Of a DNA stretch of 64,000 bases, positions 54,655 to 64,000 are shown in pieces. Numbering within the stretch: position 1 is the first letter of the stretch; the number at the start of each line of letters is the position of its first letter. Source of the DNA: Lucifuga dentata (lineage: Eukaryota; Chordata; Actinopteri; Ophidiiformes; Bythitidae); assembly GCA_014773175.1 (NCBI GenBank), contig VXCM01002546.1:103804-167803 (forward strand), read 5' to 3'. The notes under the pieces were generated by a model. The model was not told the DNA's origin, ran no database searches, and saw only the letters and a list, made by a program, of their open reading frames with translations. Position numbers and translations under genes: made by a program.

Positions 54655-55036
54655 GTTGTCTTGTCCAGCTGGCCTGGTGAAGGTAAGAGACGAGACACTG
54701 AGAACGTACTGTTAAGCCATCAGATAAGGTGACTTAGTCATACATCAAGACACAGACCACAAGACATAGCTGAACCTGTGGATGTGATGTTTTTTTAGTT
54801 TGAAAACCAGGATACTGACTGCAAAACACACAAACAGGAGGCATAAATCGTTCATCAACTCTATCAAACTCTCTCAAGTGTATTAACGAGATGAAGCGTC
54901 TGGGCCTCCTCACTACTACTCATACATTGTCTTGTTGAATGCCACACATGCACTTTTTGAGAATATGGAGAAGGATGACCCACTTTTTTCCACATCTCTG
55001 GAGGCCACTGCCTGTGGGTTTTGCTCCTCTAAACTC

Positions 55037-55583
55037 TTAAAGCACAATACTGGCGATTTGTGTGTTTGAACCCAATATGTACCAATAAATACCAAAATAT
55101 ACTACTAAAGCAGTAAATTTTAGAGTTTTTTCCTACCTTCCAGACTGCCTTTGGTTTCAGTTCATTTCAGTACGCTATAAAAACTTGTTGAGACTTGAAA
55201 AGTGTTTGAGATAAGTAATCCATCACAGCGAATATGATGCCAATTAAGTTTTTGTCAAAGTAACTTTATTTAACCAGCCCAACACGGAGCTGCATGGAAG
55301 ACAATGTATGTCTCCACCAGAGAATATAGTCCCAAGAGAAGACTGCTTTTAGAAATTTAAAATGACCGTCCCTTTTACATTCAGAGGGTTAACAGGCAAG
55401 ACATTGCATTTTAAGGACAGTGTATCACCTGAATGTTTGATTTTGAAAGATTAAGGGAAACTCAGAATAACAGGAAAATTAAAATATGGTTTTATGTTGT
55501 GGAAATTGGCTGAGTAATGTAACATGTATGCAAATAGTATTTATTGGGCTTAACCATGCAAAATTGCCAGTATAGTCCTTTCA
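55037..55583 (+). mobile_element. TTAA-MITE copy 21 (subfamily B)
   Basis: TTAA at 55037-55040, left end agcacaatactggcgatttg, right end gccagtatagtccttt with TTAA mutated to TTCA. Confidence 0.85.
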
Positions 55584-55589
55584 TTGCAC

Positions 55590-55940
55590 AATTCTCTCAA
55601 TTGTGTGGCTCCATTGTGCTGCAGAAGGATTTGGATTGCATGGTTTTGATCCACTTGTGCCACTAGAGAGACGCTTCACTGCAACTCAATATAAACTTAT
55701 TCTGAGTGACCACCTATATCCAATGATGAAACATTTCTCCTAATAGAAGTGGGCTCTTCTGGGAAGACAACGACCTCATAGGGCACGAGAGGTTACTGAA
55801 TGGTCTGATGAGTTTGAAAATGATGTAATTCATATGCTATGGCTGTCACAGTTACAGATTTCAACTCGACTGAACATGGAGAGGATTTTGGACCTATGGC
55901 ATTCTCCACCATCAGACACCAAATGAGGGATTATCTTTTA
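55590..55940. mobile_element. Possible transposase relic
   Basis: Stop-riddled stretch whose short frames (TATQYKLILSDHLYPMMKHF, GLFWEDNDLI) look like a decayed DNA-transposon coding region, just after MITE copy 21. Family not certain. Confidence 0.3.
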
Positions 55941-57462
55941 GATGAATGGTGTTCCTGAGGCCTTACTTAAAATGCTTTATCTGCTTTTCCTTTAATTTGA
56001 CATCTGTCTGTACTTGGAGATGAGAGACGTGCTGCTGATGTGCTTGTACTCCACAGTCTGAGAGTTGCATCTAAAAATATGTCCTCATTATGTCTTTAAC
56101 ACTAAACACGATCAGAAGCCTCTCACTGTCAAAGATCAGCAGGGCTTTAAAATAACTAAGCTGTGGCTTATGTTCAGTCATCTATACAGCAGGTTAAGTC
56201 TATTTAGGTTCCACTTACAGAACAGGTACTGAGGTCAGGATCTCTCTTTAGTTCTGAGGTGAGCACAGTTTGCAAAACTCCAAAGAACACACGTATCCTC
56301 ATGTAAAGTCACCAGGAAGTGCATTTAAATGTATTTATAATATATATAAGAATGCTGTAAACAAATTTTTAGACTTCTTTTAGATTTCTATTCAGTTAAC
56401 CCTGTTATCTGTTTCATCTTTTAGCTTATTCTACTTTATGAAAAACTCCTGATCATAACGACAATAAAAAAAAGTAGACACATTCTCTCCATTTTCTGTA
56501 AAAAAAAAACAAAAAAACAACAACAACAAGGTTTTGCATCAAAGAAAATAAATGTAGGATTTATGTTGTTTACTGTTTGACATAAAAACTTATGTGATGT
56601 TTGTTGCAAATTTTGTGTGTGATTCTGTCACATGCAAGTAATAAAAGTGAAAAAGAGTTCTTTTGCACATTATTTATTCACAAAAGGATCTTTCAGTGTG
56701 AAAATGAACTTTTCTTTTAACCTGTGATGCTTGAGTATTCAAAAGGGAATTCTTTACAAGGGCTGAATTTGTGCTAGAAAAACATGCAACAGTGATATCA
56801 GTCAGTTCTTTTAGACTGTGAACAAACTTAGACTCCACAGGCTTAAGAGTCTAGAAGTCTGCAGTGAAATGTTCATTTTTTGCCTGAAATAGCACATTTT
56901 GTTAAAAAAAAAAACTTCCTCACTATTAATGAGTCACTCTTCTGTTGAGTACAGGCCGGTGTTTGTAACACGTGCACACATGTAGATTAGTGCTAATACC
57001 AGGGAGTTAACAGCCTCCACTAAATTAAATCACACTGTCAGAGAAACACCAGCAGGCTGGAAGCTTGGAAGGTAGAACTAGTGTGTCCCCACACGACATG
57101 TGAGTTACATCACCATGAAACACCAGATTTACTGCAGGTTTAGCTTCATATGTTCTTACAGTGGAGGAGAATCCACAATACAATCTACATTTAGATTTGT
57201 GTTACAGTGACTCTACAGCCCATTTCTCCATTAAGGATAATTACAAATCATCTGTTGGCAGGTGTGTTTGCTTCCACACTCTCATCTCTACTTTCTGACT
57301 TTCTAACATGGACTAACATATAATCAGCATTCATCACAGATCAAATGATTAATTGCTTAATCCATCATTAACTACTGGCATAATTTTGATAAGCAATGCA
57401 TTTAAGCCATTTATTCAGTGAACATGCCACATATTTACTGGATACAGATGCTGCTACTTAGG

Positions 57463-57497
57463 TAAGATAAGATAAGATAAGATAAGATAAGATAAGC
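57463..57497. repeat. (GATAA)n pentanucleotide microsatellite
   Basis: Seven tandem gataa units. Confidence 0.93.
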
Positions 57498-58348
57498 TTC
57501 CTCTTGTTACAAGAACATAATTAGAGAACAGAGCGAGGAGAATGAAAAGACATAAAAATGTATTCTATAAAAGAAAACAAAAGGAAAAGAAAAATCTACT
57601 AAACTATTAATTTTTTTTAAAACTATAAAAACTGGAAACACTGGGCATACATAAACATAATGATGTATGTGTGCTTCCATCTATCATTACGTTTGCAAAC
57701 ACACACTAATGTAAAAGCTGCAGTCATATTTTTGGACCCACATTAACAGAGTTTTTCTATTTCAAAGTAGTCATTTTACTTTTTTTTTTTTTTTTTTTTT
57801 NTTTTTTTTTTTTTTTTTTTGTATAAGTTCCGATAACTGATGTGGAATTTTCTATGAGAATTTTCAACAAATAACCTGACAGACAAAAATATAGCAACTG
57901 ATTGGATACTAAGATCTCATCATAAAATGAACTATTATGAGTATAAATCCTAAGAAACGAGAGAATCAAACATAAAACAGTCACCAAGCGTCATTAGACA
58001 AAACCTCACACATTATTTAATTTTCCTATGCAATAAAATGACTTCCGGCTGGATTTTTTTTTTTTTTTTTTTANTTTTTTTTTTTTTTTTTTTAACCTAT
58101 CGGGCATTTAGTCATTTTAATGTCTCTGAACTCAAATCCAGCCAGATATGAACTGACCTGGATGAAGCTTTTTCACGCTGAGTTTTCCAAACCGATCAAA
58201 CAAATCAATCCCCTCAAACTGAGTCCGTGGAATTCCATTTTCAAAACAGAAACACGATATATTCCCACTGAAATATTTCCGATGCCTTTATTTCCGAGCA
58301 AAGCGTCATGAGAAGCCTCGTTGCTGTCTGTCCATCCTTAGTAAAGTG

Positions 58349-58376
58349 GTGTGTGTGTGTGTGTGTGTGTGTGTGT
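58349..58376. repeat. (GT)n microsatellite
   Basis: About 14 GT units. Confidence 0.93.
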
Positions 58377-58616
58377 CCAGCAGACTGTCCAGCTGAAAGT
58401 AGGGGAGGGGCTCCGTCCATATCTGTAGTTTTGACTCATCATAAAGTAAAGCTCAGAAAGATTATTGATTACAGACGTTCAACCATCCAGTCTGAATTAT
58501 AAATATTATTTTGTATAATTTTACTTTTTACTGTCAATTTTCTACCATTTTCTAGAAATTTCTTGGAGTGAGGAGAGTTTTAGAAATACATCTAAAATCA
58601 AGATCAAGATTTCTAA

Positions 58617-58683
58617 GATAGATAGATAGATAGATTCTATGAAATATAAATAATATAAATAAATCTAAAATATATGTAATAAT

Positions 58684-58737
<54 letters not shown>
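58617..58737. repeat. (GATA)n microsatellites in a local duplication
   Basis: Short GATA run at 58617-58634 and long run at 58685-58737, each followed by tctatgaaatat.aataatat: a duplicated ~120-bp unit with unequal GATA counts. Confidence 0.9.
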
Positions 58738-59302
58738 TCTATGAAATATCAATAATATAAATAAATCTAAAATATATATAAATAAAATAAAGCAGTGATT
58801 GTGTACAGTAATTGATTTATTAATTGACTCTAAACAATTATAGAAAATAAACAAAATGTCACATAATCAGGGATTTTTTTAAGACCTCAACAAAAACAAA
58901 AATTACCCCCAATTTTTTTTAAAAACAAAAAATGATTGGTTTGTTTGAGGGTTGTTTTTTTTTTTTTTTTTTTNTTTTTTTTTTTTTTTTTTAGAAAGAA
59001 AAAATGTTCTGGAAATCTTTCCTTTGTTTTCTTAGAAACAAGAACAAAATTGAGGGAAAAAATTGCAGACAACAATATTTTTAAACATAAGCCTTTCATA
59101 CTCTCCCAATCCATCCCCCTTACAGCATCATTACAGTGTCAAGTAAAACTTCCCAAGCAGACATTAGTGGTGTTGGATATGCTTTCTTTATCTGGTTCAT
59201 GATGAAATTATCATTATCATGAACGTGACATGGTGTGTTTTGGCTGGTCTGTAAAGAGTCCTCTCTACAGCACAGGTGCAGTCACTTATTGATGAGTTCT
59301 GA

Positions 59303-59908
59303 TTAAAGGACCATACCATCCATTTTGCATATTTGAGCCATATATATTCAATATTCATACATGTTACGTTATTGACAATCATTTCCCAAAGCATACTACA
59401 GGAACGGTAAATAAAAAAAATTAAAAAAAATTCCTACCTTCCAGACCTCCATTGGTTTCAGTTCATTCTGGTACGCTATTAAAATCAACTTGTTGATACT
59501 TGAAACGTTCTTGGGATAGATAATCCATTATCGCGAACAACACATATATTCAGATATTTTTTTAGAAGTTACATAATTTTAGCAATTAAGAGTAATGAAA
59601 AGTGTGGAGTGAATGTGTGTCTCCACCGGGGAATATATGGTAGTCCCAAAAGAAGACCTGCATTTATCGAAAAATTTAAATGACTGTGACTTCATAAGGC
59701 TGCATAACTATTAGAAGGTGAAACATCGATTTTTAAGGTGGGTGTATTGCTTGGATATTTGATTTTGAAAGATTAAGAGATTTTGCAAAATATCAGGGAA
59801 GCTGAAATACGGTTTTATCCTTTGGGAAATGATTGTCAGTAACATAACATGTATGAAAATTGAATATATTAGGCTCAAACATGCACAATCACCAGTATAA
59901 TCCTTTAA
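59303..59908 (+). mobile_element. TTAA-MITE copy 22 (subfamily A)
   Basis: TTAA at 59303-59306 and 59905-59908; near-complete interior. Confidence 0.92.
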
Positions 59909-61279
59909 AGTCTCACATATCACCTGTTGTTTATCAGCATCGAAATGGGAAAATGATGTTTCCACATATTAAATAATAAAAACCCTTCTAATCAGAGTAT
60001 GTGAAAGACAGTCTGAACTGACAGACAAATACCTGATGAGCAGGTGAGTTGCTGCAGGTGAGATCCTTGATCAACAACATTTCTCTGTATCAGCTCAGCG
60101 CCGGCGCGTCGCCCCTCCCCCTCACATCATCCTGAGGCGTAAGGTTAAAGAGAAATCCCTTGGCGATATACGGAGCTGCAGCACTAATCCCAGTTTAGAC
60201 TTGAGTACCTATTTCAGCCTCCTAATGCCCCCTCATGGATGTGCTTCACTTCAAACTCTGTGCCACTTTCATTGAACCCTGATTGTTCTTTTGTGAATAT
60301 TTCCATTAAGTCATAAACAGTCAGCTGCTCATGTGATCTTTTTTTCATGAAGTGTCAGACATGTATTGTTTTTTCTAAACGGCAAAATATTCACTTTTGT
60401 TATCATTATTATTATTATTATTATTTTAGACAATTCATCTTTCTAGTTCAAGTATAAATGTTTCTGCAAACAGAGATCGTGCTGCTTTTCAGCATCTGTG
60501 GCATTGAAACCATAACAGACTTTAGGATTGTTCTTAATGAGAGTGGGTTTAGCCAATCCATTAATAGAAACAGTGAGGTGCAGACACAGAAAAGGGCTTT
60601 TACACTCAGTTTATTAGCTCATTAACAGTCACAGATAATCATGTTAGCATTCCTTAAGGATTCTCTGAAGATTCCTCCTTATTTGTAGCTCTTAAATTCA
60701 CTTATTAAATATGAATATTTTGAGGTACTGGATGCTACATCATTATTACTGTTTTAAAATCAATTAATGTAACTACAGTTCAGAATTTCCACATCTTCAT
60801 CTGAATGTAATCATAGAAAAACTGGAACAACTTTAATATGAAAGAAGCAGATCTTAGTATGGAAGAAACAGATCTCCCTCTGTTCCTCCACTGAAGGTTT
60901 TTTTTTTTTTTTTTTTTTTTTTGTGGAGTAATCTTTCTTTGTAAATGGGAAATTCTCATAACACTAAACATAAGTTCCTCTAAATCACAAAAGTAACGTG
61001 AATTTCTTTTGGGTTCCTCATTGTTAGACAAGAAGTGTCTGACCAATCACTCTTCTCTTTTCCAGCTTCATTAGCTTTAGGTCGTCTGAGTCCAGGTGCA
61101 TCGAGATCTACTGAAAGCCTCTTTACATCTCAGCCAGAAGGAGCATGGTAATTAATGTGTCCTAAACCCTGGCTTTCCCAGAGCGCATCATCCCACATAA
61201 CAACCGCCTTCTGCATGTCGGATTTTCTGTGTGTTTCTGAGTCAATCAGACTCTCCAACCCCTTCAGCTGAAATCAGAC

Positions 61280-61325
<46 letters not shown>

Positions 61326-61988
61326 CCTCTGACCATGTCAGACCACAAGCTGGAGGAGAAAAGCATTCCACAAGAAATCAAATGCATCATGCTGGGAACC
61401 AATTACTTAAATGAAAGTTTATAACTTGTACGTATTAAAAATAATGTAGTAATATTTTATATGTTAGTAATAAATAAAATAATAATAAGAACAGCTTATT
61501 CTTGTTGGGATGAGGTGAGAGTCTGACAGGGATCAAATCAGGTGAGTAGTGAGGCTGCTGCACTACTTCTAATTAAAACATTTAAAGAACCAAGATTATG
61601 CTATCAAAATCCCAATAAACCAAAGTAAATCAAATATAAGTCAGTCCTAAGAAGAATATATGTTAATATTATTTGTATAGTGGTCAGTTGGCATCACAGA
61701 GATATAAATGAACAAAATGTGTGAAAAATATGTTCCTTTGGTGTTTGATAATTGTGATTATAACAGCCATGTCCATAGCTGATATGTGTGTGTGTGAAAG
61801 TGTATTGCTGTGAGGACACTTGGGTGCCTCTGGAGCTTGAATATTATCATAACTGAGCTCAAATGACAGCACCAAAAACACCACAGGAACTCTATATATC
61901 TTTTCTTTTCCAAAATATTTTACAGCCCTGGGCCACTTCCTTATATTTCAGGCTCAGAACCTTTCAATCAACCCTGGTATCTGTCATA
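59909..61988. other. Gene-free region
   Basis: AT-rich with (ATT)n and (GAT)n runs; no coding signal. Confidence 0.6.
61278..61324. repeat. (GAT)n microsatellite
   Basis: About 15 GAT units. Confidence 0.93.
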
Positions 61989-62569
61989 TTAAAGGACCAT
62001 ACTGGCCATTTTGCATGTTTGAGCCTAATATATCAATTTTCATACATAATGTTACTGACAATCATTTCCCAAAGCATACTACTGGAACAGTGAATTAATT
62101 TTTTTTTTTTTTTTTCTACTTTCCAGACCGTCATTGGTTTCAGTTCATTCTGGTACGCTATTAAAATCAACTTGTTGATACTTGAAACATTCTTGGGATA
62201 GGTAATCCATAATCGTGAATAAGACGTGTATTCAGGGGTTTTTTTAGAAGTTACATAATTTTAGCGTTCAAGCGCAATAAAAAGTGAGGAGTGAATGTAT
62301 GTCCACTGGGGAATATAGTCCCAAAAAAAGACCTGTGTTTATCAAAACATTTAAATGACCATGACTTCATAAGGCTGGTGAAACATCAAATTTTTAAGGT
62401 GGGTGTATCACTTGAATATTTGATTTTGAAAGATTAAGAGATTTTGCAAAATATCAGGAAAGCTGAAATACAGTTTTATCCTTTGGGAAATGATTGTCAG
62501 TAACGTAACATGTATGAAAATGGAATATATTAGGCTCAAACATGCAAAATGGCCGGTATGGTCCTTTAA
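61989..62569 (+). mobile_element. TTAA-MITE copy 23 (subfamily A, best preserved)
   Basis: 581 bp with TTAA at both ends; aggaccatactggccatttt ... aaaatggccggtatggtcct. Inverted ends match over about 88 bp, to tttgggaaatgattgtcagt. Good reference copy for the family. No coding capacity. Confidence 0.95.
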
Positions 62570-63937
62570 AGCACATGGTATGTAGAAATTGAGCTCTTGG
62601 CAGCCATCAAGTTAAGAGTCCTCGGCTCCACTGTGAGTCCTCTTGTCCTGATGAGATTCGTGTTCATCAAATGTTTTCTATGATTACTTGTACCTCCTCG
62701 TTGTTTCATTCCAAGCAGAGGAGATGATTTATCCTTCATCAAACACTTACATGGGGTGGTTGCCATAACAACCTCGGAGACAAAATGATCATTTGTGGCT
62801 CTTTTCTGGATACTTCAAACACAACATGCCAAACATGAGGAAAATTCAACCTGGGACTTTCCATTTGCTGAAAAAAAAAAATGAAGCAGTGCAGATTCAA
62901 AAGAAAGCTAATGCAAATATGAATAATTTGCACAAGTTAAATTTGACCTGTTGTTAGTAGTAATTTGTTCATGGAGTTCAGAATGATTCTGTTTTATCTT
63001 GTTAGATGTTAGCAGCATGTTGCAAAAATGCAGTTGTCTTCAATAATAATTCCATCATAATTCATAATTCTATTGTAGTGCAACATTTTTTTTTAACCCA
63101 TGTAATCTTCATCTATGGAAAGCACTTCAGACTGGATTGAACTGTTTTAACTGTGTGAAAACTCTGTTTATGTTCTTTGATGACATATTTTCATGAGTTT
63201 AAAAAACAAAATCTTCATATCATACATTACAAGACTGTGTTAGAATACAAGTTTGAAAACTAAAGCCTCTCTTTGTAGTAAATTCAACGCTTCCAGGAAT
63301 GACTTTAGCTCTGAAAATGATTCAAGAAAATTTAGAAAAATAAGAAAAATTTTAGAAAAAGAAAATTGTTGAAAATTCATCCACAACAGGTTTGCAGTGT
63401 GATTCATCTCTGATTGAGTGAATCTTTGGCTGCACTCGAAAATGGCAATTTGTCATTTTCAAGGGCTTGTTTGTTGATTACAGGCTTGTCAGAAATGTCA
63501 CAATTTTCACAAGCATACATTTCTATTCCTGTCTACTAAAGAATGTTTTATGAGGCATACTTTAGACAGGAAATGAAAGGCAAATTAAATAAAAACAAAA
63601 ATTGCAAAAATTACCTAAGATGGCAGAAGGTTAATAAACTGACACGATCTGTGGGTTTTTTTTTTTCTCAATTAAAAAAGAAATACAGATACTTCTTTTT
63701 ACTAATGAAACAATTTTGTACTGGAAATATATGAACAATCATTGAGGTGATATCTTATTGTACATGTATTTGAGTCCATGGGCTTGTAACAAAGATGATC
63801 ATATGCATGAAAAGGAAACAAAACCATTAAAATCATGACTATGCTTGATTTTCATCAGACTAAACCAAACTGCATGCATGTTTATTTTTTTTACCATGAA
63901 TGAGGGGAACAACCTATTATCCCTCTGTGGGTTCTCA
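62570..63937. other. Gene-free region
   Basis: AT-rich; no coding signal or recognised repeat. Confidence 0.55.
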
Positions 63938-64000
63938 GTCTTCTTCTTCTTTTCCTTTCGGCTTTCCCTTCAGGGGTCACCACAGCGAATCATCTGCCTC
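63938..64000. repeat. End of a teleost interspersed repeat, cut by the window end
   Basis: tttcctttcggctttccctt followed by caggggtcaccacagcgaat resembles the terminal segment of a widespread fish non-LTR-type repeat. Truncated by the window, so class is tentative. Confidence 0.5.

Larger units (their letters stand above)
55941..59302. other. Gene-free region upstream of cnga3
   Basis: Only microsatellites and three poly-T N-joins (57801, 58074, 58974). No exon recognised on either strand. Confidence 0.6.

Noticed and set aside
57467..57497. Regular repeats (GATAA, GATA, TAG) as a CRISPR-like array
   Set aside because: Simple microsatellites without unique spacers in a vertebrate genome.

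Overview
The window is teleost fish genomic DNA, probably from a draft short-read assembly. The evidence is vertebrate genes with small exons and GT/AG introns, AT-rich introns packed with hAT-, Tc1/Tigger- and TTAA-type DNA transposons, many (CA)n tracts, and single-N joins typical of a scaffolded draft. The species cannot be read from the sequence; a percomorph-like fish is a guess.

Three protein genes are present. (1) The 3' half of atp10a, a P4-ATPase (lipid flippase) gene, lies on + from 4787 to 23068: 11 exons, from the nucleotide-binding/P-domain region to the stop. The 5' half, with the phosphorylation motif, lies before the window. (2) A complete coding sequence for ube3a (E6AP HECT ubiquitin ligase) lies on + from 38638 to 45339: 10 coding exons whose phases all agree, giving 837 residues, with a likely CpG-rich promoter/first exon near 35.5-35.8 kb. 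(3) cnga3, the cone cyclic-nucleotide-gated channel alpha subunit, lies on - from 54654 to 48759: 8 coding exons, facing ube3a tail to tail. One lysine-rich cnga3 exon is a single base out of frame.

The order atp10a > ube3a > < cnga3 keeps the ATP10A-UBE3A tandem known from the human Angelman region and also the UBE3A-CNGA3 neighbourhood described for non-eutherian vertebrates. No SNRPN-like gene or snoRNA cluster was seen.

Layout: 1-4786 atp10a intron with repeats; 4787-23068 atp10a exons, with a 7.7-kb intron (7448-15165) holding two hAT-type elements and three MITEs; 23069-38605 intergenic, with MITEs, a Ty3/Gypsy pol fragment (36.8-37.7 kb) and an unexplained exon-like open stretch at 27647-27906 (-); 38606-45339 ube3a; 45340-48758 a convergent intergenic region filled by a three-level transposon nest; 48759-54654 cnga3; 54655-64000 gene-poor sequence with MITEs and microsatellites.

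The dominant non-genic signal is one family of about 0.5-0.6-kb MITEs (about 23 copies or fragments) with roughly 88-bp inverted ends (AGGACCATACC...GGTATGGTCCT) flanked by TTAA. One copy has inserted into another at a TTAA, which shows the target-site duplication directly. A second TTAA-flanked family (AGGGGACATATTA ends) has two copies. Eleven single-N joins are flanked by exact 61-67-bp duplications: unmerged contig overlaps, three of them inside atp10a exons.
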